From contig NZ_JANYGH010000001.1 in NCBI RefSeq assembly GCF_025362475.1, forward strand, positions 124,001 through 188,000: a stretch of 64,000 nucleotides of DNA, written 5' to 3'. Within the stretch, counting starts at the first letter, position 1. Each line of letters opens with the position of its first letter. The translations under genes were made by a program, and so were the position numbers. The notes below the pieces were generated by a model. The model was not told the DNA's origin. It made no database searches and saw only the letters and a list, made by a program, of their open reading frames with translations. Positions 45,538-54,434 of this stretch are shown here, in pieces. The DNA comes from Mucilaginibacter sp. (lineage in GTDB: Bacteria; Bacteroidota; Bacteroidia; Sphingobacteriales; Sphingobacteriaceae).

Positions 45538-45996
45538 ATGGCCCTACCCAATATTTTTACTAAACCGGTTGCTGATAGTATAATTAAAAGAATCAATACC
45601 CTTACACCAACAACAAGCCCGCAATGGGGCAAAATGGCTGTAGCGCAAATGCTTGCGCATTGCTGCGTATCCTATGAGATGACTTATGAAGATAAGCATC
45701 CCAAACCAAAGGGCTTTATGAAGTTTATACTTAAACTACTTGTAAAAAACAAGGTAGTAAGCGAAACACCTTATAAACACAACGGCCCTACTGCACCTGC
45801 TTTTATCATTACAACGGCTAAAGATTTTGCGGAAGAAAAGGCCAGGCTGATAGCCTTTATCCAAAAAACACAGCAGTTAGGCGAGAAAGAGTTCGATGGC
45901 AGAATGTCACATTCCTTTGGCTCCTTAAGCATAACCGAATGGAACAATATGTTCTATAAACACCTGGACCATCACCTTACTCAGTTTGGGTGTTGA
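45538..45996 (+). CDS. DUF1569 family protein (DinB-like)
   Basis: A 152-residue helical protein. The core motifs WGKMAVAQMLAHCCVSYEMT and the C-terminal HSFGSLSITEWNNMFYKHLDHHLTQFG match DUF1569, a DinB/YfiT-like four-helix-bundle group. Conserved His residues (AHC, HLDHH) probably bind a metal ion. DinB-like proteins are often metal-dependent thiol transferases, but the function of this group is unknown. It is a single gene with its own -7 box and a hairpin terminator downstream. Confidence 0.82.
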   Translation: MALPNIFTKPVADSIIKRINTLTPTTSPQWGKMAVAQMLAHCCVSYEMTYEDKHPKPKGFMKFILKLLVKNKVVSETPYKHNGPTAPAFIITTAKDFAEEKARLIAFIQKTQQLGEKEFDGRMSHSFGSLSITEWNNMFYKHLDHHLTQFGC

Positions 45997-46050
45997 TTGC
46001 TTTAGGTTGAAAAGTTTTAAAAGCATCATCGTCGGCTTTTCCTCCACATC

Positions 46051-46086
46051 TCCCCTGGTTTTATTAAAAAAGGCCAGGGGATTTTT
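46051..46086 (+). terminator. Terminator after the DUF1569 gene
   Basis: TCCCCTGG (46051-46058) pairs with CCAGGGGA (46074-46081) across a 15-nt loop, followed by TTTTTG. It lies 55 bp after the stop codon at 45996. Confidence 0.65.
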
Positions 46087-46216
46087 GTTTAGGCCCAACC
46101 AAATACCATAAGTTTATGTATGGAGGCAACCCCATGAATATGGCAAACGTAGTTTATATAACCCCCTTAATAACAATAGGGTGATATTCATTAAAACATT
46201 AAAAAACAAATCTCTT

Positions 46217-46738
46217 ATGAAAAAGACCATGTATCCCTTACTAATGCTGCTTATCATCAGCATTTCGGCTTTTGCTTTCACATTAATAAACTACAAGGTT
46301 AAAAGCCCATACGAAGTGAAATTTGCAGGCGGCAAGATCCACGGCATATTTGAAACACTAAGGGCCAATATCCAGTTTGATAAAACAGATCCCGAGCAAT
46401 CAAAAATTTCTGCAACCATTGATGTTGAAAGCATTGCTACAGGTTTTTTTTTAAAAAATATGCACGCCAAAAGTGCGTTGGATGCCGATAATCATCCAAC
46501 CATTACATTTGTGGCCACATCGGTTAGTAAAAGCAGCAGTGGTTACCAGGCCGCGGGCAAACTCACCATTAAAGGAATTACAAAACCTGTTACCATCAGT
46601 TTCACTTTTGATGATAAAGGTAATGAAGGCCTCTTTAAAGGCAGTTTTAAAATAGTACCCAAGGATTTTAATATCACCCGCAGCGGCACGCCCGATGAAC
46701 TTACCATCAGCCTTACTGTTCCGGTTACTAAAGCATAA
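46217..46738 (+). CDS. YceI family protein
   Basis: A 173-residue exported lipid-binding-type protein with an N-terminal signal peptide (MKKTMYPLLMLLIISISAFAF) and a YceI beta-barrel (VKFAGGKIHGIFETLRANIQFDK, then ISATIDVESIATGF, HAKSALDADNHPTITF and GKLTIKGITKPVTI). YceI proteins bind isoprenoid or lipid ligands in a lipocalin-like fold. I chose the ATG at 46217, since the earlier ATG (46181) would put a charged leader before the signal peptide. It converges on the outer-membrane protein gene and shares a terminator with it. Confidence 0.9.
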   Translation: MKKTMYPLLMLLIISISAFAFTLINYKVKSPYEVKFAGGKIHGIFETLRANIQFDKTDPEQSKISATIDVESIATGFFLKNMHAKSALDADNHPTITFVATSVSKSSSGYQAAGKLTIKGITKPVTISFTFDDKGNEGLFKGSFKIVPKDFNITRSGTPDELTISLTVPVTKA

Positions 46739-46770
46739 TCCCGGCGCAACTCATACACCAGTTTTTAATT

Positions 46771-46819
46771 AAACTAAAAAAGGGCAAATGATCATTATAT
46801 CATTTGCCCTTTTTAGTTT
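46771..46819. terminator. Bidirectional terminator between YceI and convergent gene
   Basis: A stem of about 20 bp (46771-46792 with 46799-46819) with GGGCAAATGAT/ATCATTTGCCC at its core and A/T runs at both ends. It suits both convergent transcripts. Confidence 0.8.
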
Positions 46820-46842
46820 AATTATTCGTCTGTGTGTTGGAA

Positions 46843-47385
46843 CTATAACCCTATCCCGTAAGCTAAGCGCAGACCTACTAAACCAGAATGATAATCTTTC
46901 ATATAAAAGTCTTCATACCTTACGCCAATATCCCAGTGCTTAGTGGCATAACCCACCCCGCCTGATAGGTCGCGTCTGTGAAATGGTGCCCAACCCTGGC
47001 CAGCCTCCAACTTTTCCCAGACAAGGCCGCCTTCTGCAGCAACATATATGTTTGGCACAAAAAACTGCTTAATACCAATTTTAACAGGGATCTCACCATA
47101 GCTTTCGTACCTTTTATTTGTACCCGGTTTTATTTTTTGAAAAAAGTGATAACCACCTGTAGTAAGCATCAGTGCAAAATTATCGGTTAAACCATATTGC
47201 AACCGGCCGGTAGCACCTAATGTAAAATTTGTGCCCAGTCGCGATACACCGGTTGGTACACCAACTTCGGCACCTAAGCCAAGGTTAAATTGGTTTTTCG
47301 CTGTAGTTTGAGCTTTTAGGTTTGTTGCAAAAAACATAGCTGATGCCGTAAATGAAACGGCTATTAATCTTTGTAAAATTTTCAT
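46843..47385 (-). CDS. Small outer-membrane beta-barrel-like protein
   Basis: A 180-residue exported protein with a signal peptide ending at about residue 25 (ATNLKAQ). The mature part shows alternating hydrophobic strands with turns, such as FNLGLGAEVGVPTG, LGATGRLQYGLTDNFALMLTTGG and GLVGLRLAYGIGL, typical of eight-strand porin-like barrels. No domain name can be assigned with confidence. It is transcribed alone, convergent to the YceI gene. Confidence 0.7.
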   Translation of the reverse strand: MKILQRLIAVSFTASAMFFATNLKAQTTAKNQFNLGLGAEVGVPTGVSRLGTNFTLGATGRLQYGLTDNFALMLTTGGYHFFQKIKPGTNKRYESYGEIPVKIGIKQFFVPNIYVAAEGGLVWEKLEAGQGWAPFHRRDLSGGVGYATKHWDIGVRYEDFYMKDYHSGLVGLRLAYGIGL

Positions 47386-47518
47386 TTTTTTGATTTTAGT
47401 TAATAATCACTTATAGATATTACAGTGACTTTGACAAATACGTTGCCTCTGATGTTAATTTTTTCTGGTTAAAGACTTATCATTATAATAAGCTAATAAT
47501 TAGGCAACATTGGACAGG

Positions 47519-47526
47519 TAATTTTG
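47519..47526 (+). promoter_or_regulatory. -7 box before the PI-PLC/GDPD-like gene
   Basis: TAATTTTG, a perfect TAnnTTTG match. Its last G would be the first base of a GTG start at 47526, so translation must begin later, at the ATG at 47547. Confidence 0.55.
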
Positions 47527-47546
47527 TGGAAACAAAAAAGTTATCG

Positions 47547-48386
47547 ATGCCAACAGCATTTTATTGCCCCAAGCACCTTAAATTCTTGTTCCTGGTTCTG
47601 CTGATCTCCCTCGGTTATAACTCCTACTCCCAAAATTTAAGGCTTTTAAATGGATTTGCCCACAATGATTACTGGCACAAACGGCCTTTGTATGATGCCC
47701 TTGATAACGGGTTTACCCATATTGAAGCCGATATATATTTAAGAGGGAACAAACTCATTGTAGCACACATCCTCCCCATTTTTAAAAAACAACGAACGCT
47801 GGAGCGCCTCTATTTTAAACCGTTGATGGAATGTATTGAGGGTAATAACAAAGAAATTAAATGCCCTGTTTACCCGCTCACATTAATGATTGATATAAAA
47901 TCTGATGCCGATAAAACTTACCAGGCGCTTGAAATTTTACTTGAAAAATACCGGCCAATATTATCAGGCTACAATAATGGGGTTTATACTCAAAGGCAGG
48001 TAACCGTAGTTATAACCGGGCATAAACCCTCTGAAATGATTAAAACGCAGCAAAACCGCTTAGCCTTTATTGATGAGGACCTGATGCAGTTGAAACAAGA
48101 TACCATTTCAAAAAATTTATATCAAACGGCAAGTTGCAAATACTCACACTTATTAAAATGGGATGGCAGAGGCGATTTCTCGCCTGTTGAAAAGAAACGT
48201 TTGTGTACATATGTGATGCTGGCGCACAGGTTTGGCAAAAAAGTAAGGCTTTGGGCTTCGCCAGAAAATGAAGCCGTATGGAAAGAATTACTGAATTGTG
48301 GTGTTGATCTCATCAACACCGATAAACTGGTGGAGCTTAAGAATTTCCTGACTTCGGGCCCTAAAAGTTATGCAAAGATTGATTAA
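47547..48386 (+). CDS. PI-PLC/GDPD-like phosphodiesterase family protein
   Basis: A 279-residue exported protein starting MPTAFYCPKHLKFLFLVLLISL, with a signal peptide ending near SYSQ. The catalytic-domain motifs AHNDYWHKRPLYDALDNGFTHIEADIY and LMIDIKSDADKTYQAL, then VVITGHKPS, match the phosphatidylinositol-specific phospholipase C / glycerophosphodiesterase-like family related to AIM6. The first His (AHND) and the acid pair (EAD) of the TIM-barrel active site are present. I chose the ATG at 47547, not the GTG at 47526, because that GTG overlaps a -7 box. Confidence 0.8.
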   Translation: MPTAFYCPKHLKFLFLVLLISLGYNSYSQNLRLLNGFAHNDYWHKRPLYDALDNGFTHIEADIYLRGNKLIVAHILPIFKKQRTLERLYFKPLMECIEGNNKEIKCPVYPLTLMIDIKSDADKTYQALEILLEKYRPILSGYNNGVYTQRQVTVVITGHKPSEMIKTQQNRLAFIDEDLMQLKQDTISKNLYQTASCKYSHLLKWDGRGDFSPVEKKRLCTYVMLAHRFGKKVRLWASPENEAVWKELLNCGVDLINTDKLVELKNFLTSGPKSYAKID

Positions 48387-48534
48387 ACTTTACTGATGTA
48401 AAAAAAACAACACTAAAAACTTACTCCTTAATAATTTGATAACGTTGGCTTCTCTTTATCTAAAAGTAGCGGGGTTACTTTTAACAAAAAGTAAAACTTT
48501 GTAACAGCAGCCCGATATAATTGAAAGTTAAAGG
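48387..48534. other. Spacer before the nine-gene operon
   Basis: About 150 bp that should hold the operon's promoter. GTTACTTTT and AAAAGTAAAAC (about 48475-48497) form a short hairpin with one mismatch. A near-match to the -7 box (AAACTTTG) lies near 48500 but lacks the initial TA. Confidence 0.4.
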
Positions 48535-49599
48535 ATGAAGAAAATATTATTCATTACGGGTTCAATTAACCAAACAACCCAAATGCACCAGATTGCAAAT
48601 GAGTTACCCGGGTATGATTGCTGGTTTAGCCAGTTGTTTACAGATAATGCACCGCTTAAATACCTGTTAACCAAAACACCGATATTCAACGGCACGGTGC
48701 TCTCACGCAAATTCAAGCTAAAATCTGAAAGATACCTGTACCAAAACTCACTGCAAATTGATTTCGGTGCTAAAAAAAACAAATACGACCTGGTGGTTTA
48801 TTGTACAGATATGATCATTCCTAAACGGATGAGGCAATACAAAACCATTTGGGTACAGGAGGGTATGATTGACCGGTATACCCTGTGGAGTAAAATAGTG
48901 AGGACGTTAAGGTTACCATCTACCCTTTGTGGCAATACCTCCTTAAACGGTGCATCAAATATCTGCGATGTTTACTGCGCTGCTTCCGAAGGTTACAAAC
49001 TGCAATTTGCCGGTAAAGGTACAGAGCAACGGAAGATTGTAGTTACCGGGATGCCGAATTATGATAACCAGCAACAGCATCTGAATAATGATTTCCCCCA
49101 TCATAATTATGTATTGGTTGCCACTACAGATATGCGGGAAACCTTTAGACTGGAGAATAGGGTAGCATTTATAAAAAAAGCTGTAAAAATAGCCAACGGA
49201 AGGCCTTTGCTATTTAAACTTCATCCCAACGAAAACTTTAAAAGGGCCGAAAAAGAGATCCTTAAGTATACTCCGGCTGGTACCATGATATATAAGCAAG
49301 GCAACACCAGCCACATGATAGCCAATTGCTGCGAGCTGATAACTCAATACTCAACAGTAGTATATACTGGTATAGCTTTAGGTAAAAAGGTACACTCCTG
49401 GTTTAATATCGATGAGCTTATAGGGCTTGCCCCGATACAAAATGAAGGCACATCTGCCAAAACAATTGCAGCGCTATGCCGCGATTATTTAAACCACAAG
49501 GGTGATAAGAAAAGTTTTGATCCGCAAATGTCCATGTCTGAATTTCAGCGTCAGGAAGCGGAGCCGGAACTAAGCAACGAATTAATAGCAAACTGGTAA
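48535..49599 (+). CDS. GT-B-like glycosyl/glycerophospho-transferase, operon gene 1
   Basis: A 354-residue cytoplasmic protein. It begins MKKILFITGSINQTTQMHQIA and has a C-terminal half typical of GT-B transferases related to CDP-glycerol glycerophosphotransferase and UDP-GlcNAc 2-epimerase: VTGMPNYDN, LLFKLHPNENFKRAE and ELITQYSTVVYTGIALGKKV. No signal peptide. As the first gene of a nine-gene operon that should make a CMP-activated sugar acid, it may transfer that sugar to its acceptor. The exact family is uncertain; this is the least sure call in the operon. Confidence 0.55.
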   Translation: MKKILFITGSINQTTQMHQIANELPGYDCWFSQLFTDNAPLKYLLTKTPIFNGTVLSRKFKLKSERYLYQNSLQIDFGAKKNKYDLVVYCTDMIIPKRMRQYKTIWVQEGMIDRYTLWSKIVRTLRLPSTLCGNTSLNGASNICDVYCAASEGYKLQFAGKGTEQRKIVVTGMPNYDNQQQHLNNDFPHHNYVLVATTDMRETFRLENRVAFIKKAVKIANGRPLLFKLHPNENFKRAEKEILKYTPAGTMIYKQGNTSHMIANCCELITQYSTVVYTGIALGKKVHSWFNIDELIGLAPIQNEGTSAKTIAALCRDYLNHKGDKKSFDPQMSMSEFQRQEAEPELSNELIANW

Positions 49600-49613
49600 T
49601 AAAATTTAATACC

Positions 49614-50456
49614 ATGACAGAAAAAATTGTAATTATAGTACAGGCCCGCATGGCATCAAGCCGTTTACCGGGCAAAGTAATGCTTCCTATACTGGGTAAA
49701 AGCCTTTTGGCCAGAATGATTGAGCGTTTACAGATGATTCAGCATAAAGCGGATATCATTATTGCCACCTCAGAAAATCAGGAAGATGACGTTATAGTAA
49801 ATGAAGCTTTGGCTATGGATATTCCCTATTATCGTGGAAGCCTGGGCAATGTACTCGATAGGCACTACCAGGCGGCAAAGTTGTTTAAAGCCGATGTTGT
49901 ACTCAAGATCCCGTCTGATTGCCCGCTGATTGACCCGCGTATTGTTGATTATACACTCGAATACTTTTTTGACAACCGGGGCAAATATGATTATGTAAGC
50001 AACCTGCACCCCGCTACTTATCCCGATGGTAATGATGTGGAAATAATGACGATGGCTTGCCTGAGACAGGCATGGGAAAATGCCGGCAGGCCTTTAGAGC
50101 TTGAACATACCACGCCTTATATATGGGAAAACCCGCTTATATTTAGTGTTGGCAATGTAACCTGGCCAACCGGCATGGATTTCTCCATGTCGCACCGTTT
50201 TACTATTGACTACCCTGAAGATTATTATTTTATTGAAAGGGTATTCGCCGAGCTTTATCCCATCTGTAACCAGTTTTCGTGCCAGGATATCCTTAACCTT
50301 TTAAACCGCAAGCCCGAAATTTATCAGCTTAATGCGCAGTATGCAGGTGTAAACTGGTATCGTCATCACCTGGGCGAATTACAAACTATCTGGCCCGATC
50401 AAACCAGGCGGGCGCCACAGGAAAATTCATCCCTGTTACAACAAAGCGAAGCATAA
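49614..50456 (+). CDS. SpsF-type cytidylyltransferase, operon gene 2
   Basis: A 280-residue nucleotidyltransferase of the CTP_transf_3 group, the type that activates 3-deoxy-ulosonic acids with CTP. The N-terminal loop is VIIVQARMASSRLPGKVMLPILGKSLL, and the metal-site strand reads VVLKIPSDCPLIDPRIVD near residue 105. SpsF proteins pair with NeuB/SpsE-type synthases in surface-polysaccharide loci, and a NeuB-type gene lies in the same operon. It starts 14 bp after gene 1 and ends 2 bp before gene 3. Confidence 0.83.
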   Translation: MTEKIVIIVQARMASSRLPGKVMLPILGKSLLARMIERLQMIQHKADIIIATSENQEDDVIVNEALAMDIPYYRGSLGNVLDRHYQAAKLFKADVVLKIPSDCPLIDPRIVDYTLEYFFDNRGKYDYVSNLHPATYPDGNDVEIMTMACLRQAWENAGRPLELEHTTPYIWENPLIFSVGNVTWPTGMDFSMSHRFTIDYPEDYYFIERVFAELYPICNQFSCQDILNLLNRKPEIYQLNAQYAGVNWYRHHLGELQTIWPDQTRRAPQENSSLLQQSEA

Positions 50457-50458
50457 CC

Positions 50459-51316
50459 ATGAATAATTTTGACCAACAGGAACTTAAGGCTATAGCTTTA
50501 AAGGTCCGGGAACATATCGTGCGCATGTCAACAGATGGCGGGTGCTTTACAGGAGCATCCCTATCGGCGGTCGACTTGATCGTTTACTTATATAGCAACT
50601 TTTTAAACATCAATCCATCAAACCTTAATGATCCCGGGCGTGATTACCTTTTCCTTTCAAAAGGCCATGACGTACCCGCTTTATATGGCACACTTGCAGA
50701 GCTTGGCCTTTTAGACAAAGAGCGCCTAAAAAATCACCTTTCGCTTAATGATCATATTTACTGGCACCCCAATACTAACATCCCCGGCATAGAATTTCAT
50801 TCGGGTTCGTTAGGGCATTTGCCATCAGTAGCTATCGGTGTTGCCATGGATCTTAAAATAAGCGGGAGCAACAACAAAGTAGTGTGCATTTTAGGCGATG
50901 GTGAGCTAAACGAAGGCACCTGCTGGGAAGCTGTTTTAGTAGCTAACGCCTATAAACTGGACAACCTCCTTTTTGTGATCGATCGTAACCAGTTCCAGGC
51001 TAATGTACGTACCGAGGACTTGATTCCGCTGGAACCTCTTGCAGATAAATTTAAAGCTTTTGGCGCTGCCGTTATACGTATAGACGGGCATAACTTTACC
51101 GACCTGCACCAGGCCTTCACTGCCTACCCATTTCAACAGGATAAACTTAATGTAATTATTGCCGATACGGTAAGAGGCAAAGGCCTGCCGAGCATTGAGG
51201 AACGGGCCGATCGCTGGTTCTGCAATTTTACAGCCGGCGAAATTGGCCAGCTATTGCTTGAATTACATGGCGAACACGATACCTTATTAACATCAGAAAC
51301 TTTAGTAGTGAGATAA
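50459..51316 (+). CDS. Transketolase, N-terminal (TPP-binding) subunit, operon gene 3
   Basis: A 285-residue protein equal to the first third of a normal transketolase. The thiamine-diphosphate motif GDGELNEGTCWEAVLVANAYKLDN is complete (about residues 145-168), with the upstream YLFLSKGHDVPALYG and FHSGSLGHLPSVAIG motifs. The pyrimidine-binding and C-terminal parts are in the next gene, 1 bp downstream. Split transketolases of this type often work in special pathways that move a two-carbon ketol unit, not in the pentose phosphate cycle. This one lies between the cytidylyltransferase and aminotransferase genes. Confidence 0.92.
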   Translation: MNNFDQQELKAIALKVREHIVRMSTDGGCFTGASLSAVDLIVYLYSNFLNINPSNLNDPGRDYLFLSKGHDVPALYGTLAELGLLDKERLKNHLSLNDHIYWHPNTNIPGIEFHSGSLGHLPSVAIGVAMDLKISGSNNKVVCILGDGELNEGTCWEAVLVANAYKLDNLLFVIDRNQFQANVRTEDLIPLEPLADKFKAFGAAVIRIDGHNFTDLHQAFTAYPFQQDKLNVIIADTVRGKGLPSIEERADRWFCNFTAGEIGQLLLELHGEHDTLLTSETLVVR

Positions 51317-51317
51317 T

Positions 51318-52256
51318 ATGACCTACGAAGAACTATTAACAGAGATGGCCCTGGCCAACGAAAGGATTATTGTGATGACGGCCGAAAACCGTGCACTGGT
51401 ACGTAACCTGCCCGGCATATTAGGCAAACGTTTTATTGATACCGGCATTACCGAGCAAACCATGATAGGCGCATCTGCCGGTTTGGCCCTGCGTGGCCGC
51501 ATACCCGTAGTGCATGCGCTGGCTGCGTTTTTAACGATGCGTGCCTTTGAGTTTGTGCGCACCGATTTAGGCATAGCTAACCTGCCGGTTAAACTAAGCG
51601 GATTTATTCCCGGCCTCTTATCTGATGGTAACGGCCCTACTCACCAGGCAATCGAAGATATTTCAATCATGAGGGGCATCCCCAATGTAACCGTATTTGC
51701 TCCTGCCGATGAGGATGACCTTGTTAAAATGCTGCCGCAGATATGGCAAAGCAAACAACCAGCCTATACCCGCATAAATACCCGTAAAACAGGTTATGAG
51801 CACGCGCCATTTACCATGGGCAAAGCCGAAGTTATTACCGAAGGCAACGATGTTACCATTTTAACGTATGGTTTACTTTTTGAACAGGCACTTATCGCGG
51901 CTGAGATCCTGAAAGGCGAGGGCCTTTCTGTAGGATTGGTTAACATGCGCAGCCTTAAACCGGTTGATGAGCAGGCTATATTAAAAGCATCAACCCAAAG
52001 CAACCTGGTGGTAACGCTCGAAGATCATTTTTTAACGGGTGGCCTTTACAGTATTGTGGCCGAAGTGTTATTGAAACATCAAACAACGGCAAACGTATTG
52101 CCCATCGCCCTCAACGAAAAATGGTTCAGACCGGCATTGCTGCCTGATGTTTTGCAGCACGAAGGTTTTACAGGCAAACAAATTGCCGAAAGGATATTAG
52201 GTTATAAAACCACCTACCATCAACCACAAATTTTAACACCTGAATTTTCAGAATAA
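51318..52256 (+). CDS. Transketolase, C-terminal (pyrimidine-binding) subunit, operon gene 4
   Basis: A 312-residue partner of the preceding subunit. It holds the catalytic Glu in FIDTGITEQTMIGASAGLA (about residue 44), the PTHQAIEDISIMRGIPN segment, and the C-terminal transketolase domain (about 185-300, with VTILTYGLLFEQAL and LEDHFLTGGLYSIVAE). Together with gene 3 it forms a complete TPP enzyme. The 1-bp gap suggests coupled translation and equal stoichiometry. Confidence 0.92.
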   Translation: MTYEELLTEMALANERIIVMTAENRALVRNLPGILGKRFIDTGITEQTMIGASAGLALRGRIPVVHALAAFLTMRAFEFVRTDLGIANLPVKLSGFIPGLLSDGNGPTHQAIEDISIMRGIPNVTVFAPADEDDLVKMLPQIWQSKQPAYTRINTRKTGYEHAPFTMGKAEVITEGNDVTILTYGLLFEQALIAAEILKGEGLSVGLVNMRSLKPVDEQAILKASTQSNLVVTLEDHFLTGGLYSIVAEVLLKHQTTANVLPIALNEKWFRPALLPDVLQHEGFTGKQIAERILGYKTTYHQPQILTPEFSE

Positions 52257-52268
52257 AACACTACTCCA

Positions 52269-53615
52269 ATGGCTAATAAAATAGCATTCAACAATAATTT
52301 TCCCAACATCAGCGAGTCTGATAAAATATATAACCGCGCTTTAAAACTACAAAAACCGGTTACCCAAACATTGGCCAAAGGGCCTGGGCAATTCACCAAA
52401 GGCGTGGCCCCAAAGTATATTGTTAAAGGCAAAGGATCACATGTGTGGGATGCCGATGGCAATGAATTTATCGACCTGAATTCGGCTATTGGTCCTATAT
52501 CTTTAGGCTATGCCTACCCTGTAGTTGATGATGCCATCCGCAGGCAACTAAATGATGGAATTACCTTTTCGCTGATGCACCCTTTAGAGGTTGAACTGGC
52601 AGAACTGGTGCAGGAAGTTGTACCTAATGCAGAAGCCGTAAAGATCTCGAAAACCGGCGCCGATGTATGCTCGGCTGCCATACGCGTTGCCCGCGCCTTT
52701 ACCGGCAGGGATAAAATATTTTGCTGCGGCTACCATGGCTGGCATGATTGGTATATAGGCATTACCAGCCGTAACGCCGGTGTGCCCGAAGCTATCCAGG
52801 ATTTAACCTACACTTTTGAGTATAACGACATTGAGGCCGTAAAAGCCGCGTTGGATGAAACTGTTGCTGCCATAATCCTGGAACCATTTATTTTTGAAGC
52901 CCCAAAGCCCGGCTACTTACAGGAACTTGCCGAGGTATGCAAAGCAAATGGCACCCTGCTCATATTTGATGAAATGTGGACAGGTTTCCGTGTAGCCCTT
53001 GGCGGTGCGCAGGAATACTTTAATGTTAAAGCAGATTTGGCTGTATTTTCAAAGGCATGCGCCAACGGTATGCCTATAGCCTTGCTTACCGGTCGCGCCG
53101 ATGTAATGGAGCTCTTTAACTCCGCGGTATTTAGCTATACAACATTTGGCGGCGAAGCATTATCACTGGCGGCTTGCATTGCTACCATAAATGAGCTACG
53201 CGATAAAAACGTACCACAATACCTGGATGAAAATGGCGCCTTGCTAAAAAATGGCTACAACCACATCGCCATTGAAACCGGGATGGATAAGTACACCCAA
53301 TGTGTAGGTTTTAACTGCCGCAGCATGGTAACCTTTAGGCCAGAGGCCGGTAACGCCCTGGAAGTTAAAACGCTGATGCAACAGGAAATGATAAAACGGG
53401 GTGTATTGTGGGCAGGTTTTCATAACATGTGCTACAGCCACACTACCGAAGATATTGATTACATTTTATTGGCATACCGCGATGTTTTGCCTTTAGTAAA
53501 AGAAGCTATAGAAAGTGGCAATATAAAAAGTTATTTAAAGGGCGAGGTGCTGGAAGCTGTTTTCCGCAAGGTGAGCAACTACAATATTAAACCTAAAAGC
53601 ATCATAGCCGACTAA
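52269..53615 (+). CDS. Class III PLP aminotransferase, glutamate-1-semialdehyde-aminomutase type, operon gene 5
   Basis: A 448-residue PLP enzyme of the HemL-like group. Motifs include GSHVWDADGNEFIDLNSAIG, FCCGYHGWHDWYIG, the cofactor Asp in LLIFDEMWTGFRVA and the PLP lysine in LAVFSKACANGMPIALLTG, followed by TTFGGEALSLAA. A true hemL would not be expected inside a sugar operon; members in polysaccharide loci transfer an amino group to a keto-sugar. Here it may place an amino group on the transketolase product. Substrate is inference. Confidence 0.85.
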   Translation: MANKIAFNNNFPNISESDKIYNRALKLQKPVTQTLAKGPGQFTKGVAPKYIVKGKGSHVWDADGNEFIDLNSAIGPISLGYAYPVVDDAIRRQLNDGITFSLMHPLEVELAELVQEVVPNAEAVKISKTGADVCSAAIRVARAFTGRDKIFCCGYHGWHDWYIGITSRNAGVPEAIQDLTYTFEYNDIEAVKAALDETVAAIILEPFIFEAPKPGYLQELAEVCKANGTLLIFDEMWTGFRVALGGAQEYFNVKADLAVFSKACANGMPIALLTGRADVMELFNSAVFSYTTFGGEALSLAACIATINELRDKNVPQYLDENGALLKNGYNHIAIETGMDKYTQCVGFNCRSMVTFRPEAGNALEVKTLMQQEMIKRGVLWAGFHNMCYSHTTEDIDYILLAYRDVLPLVKEAIESGNIKSYLKGEVLEAVFRKVSNYNIKPKSIIAD

Positions 53616-54421
53616 TGATGAACCTTTTTGCATTAAACCAAAAAACGGCTTTAGTTACAGGTGCGCTGGGGCTTATCGGAAAAAAACATTGTGAAGCGCT
53701 TGCAGCAGCCGGGGCCAATGTAATAGTTGCCGATATTAATGTTGACGAAGTACAGCAATTTGCACAACAATTGGGTGATAACCATTTAGGATTAGCGGTA
53801 GATGTTACCAGCAAGCAATCGCTGATAGATGCGCTTAATACTATCCTGGATAAATATGATTCGCTTGATATATTGGTGAACAACGCGGCCATCAACGATA
53901 AATTTGAAGACCCTGCCATGGCTAAGGAGCTATCGGCCTTTGAAAATTATCCCCTGGAAGCTTTCCAGCGGTCACTAAATGTAAATATTACCGGGGTATT
54001 TTTAAGCTCGCAGATATTGGGTACGCATATGGCGCTCCAGGGAAGTGGCAGCATCATCAATATCGCTTCAACTTATGGCATGGTTGGTCCCGATCAATCC
54101 ATATACCGCAACGCCAAAGGCGAGCAAACCTTTTACAAATCGGCTGCTTACCCCGTAACCAAGGGGGCTATTATCAATTTTACGCGCTTTTTGGCAGCTT
54201 ACTGGGGCAATACCGGTGTAAGGGTAAATACACTATCGCCGGGCGGAGTTGAAAACGGACAAACCGAAGATTTTATAGGTAACTATTCAGCAAAAACATT
54301 ATTAGGCCGTATGGCCAAAGCATCTGATTACCAGGGCGCACTTGTATTTCTTGCCAGTGAGGCATCGGCTTACATGACGGGGGCTAACCTGGTGGTAGAT
54401 GGAGGATGGACAGCAATTTAA
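53615..54421 (+). CDS. Short-chain dehydrogenase/reductase (PtmA-like), operon gene 6
   Basis: A 268-residue classical SDR. The nucleotide-binding TGALGLIGKKH is at residues 13-23, NNAAIN near 89, the catalytic Ser in IINIASTYGMVGP and the YPVTKGAIINF motif (Tyr-Pro-Val-Thr-Lys, i.e. YxxxK) near 180. It resembles the PtmA-type oxidoreductases found in glycan-modification loci. The ATG overlaps the previous stop codon by 1 bp (TAATG), so translation is coupled. Expected to oxidise or reduce a keto/hydroxyl group of the sugar intermediate. Confidence 0.87.
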   Translation: MMNLFALNQKTALVTGALGLIGKKHCEALAAAGANVIVADINVDEVQQFAQQLGDNHLGLAVDVTSKQSLIDALNTILDKYDSLDILVNNAAINDKFEDPAMAKELSAFENYPLEAFQRSLNVNITGVFLSSQILGTHMALQGSGSIINIASTYGMVGPDQSIYRNAKGEQTFYKSAAYPVTKGAIINFTRFLAAYWGNTGVRVNTLSPGGVENGQTEDFIGNYSAKTLLGRMAKASDYQGALVFLASEASAYMTGANLVVDGGWTAI

Positions 54422-54434
54422 TTCACACATAATT

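Noticed and set aside
47526..47546. GTG start for the PI-PLC/GDPD-like gene
   Set aside because: The GTG overlaps a perfect -7 promoter box, so it would lie upstream of the transcript; the ATG at 47547 gives a clean signal peptide.
52269..53615. Reading the class III aminotransferase as hemL for heme synthesis
   Set aside because: The family is right, but its place in a nine-gene sugar operon between transketolase and SDR argues against a housekeeping heme role.
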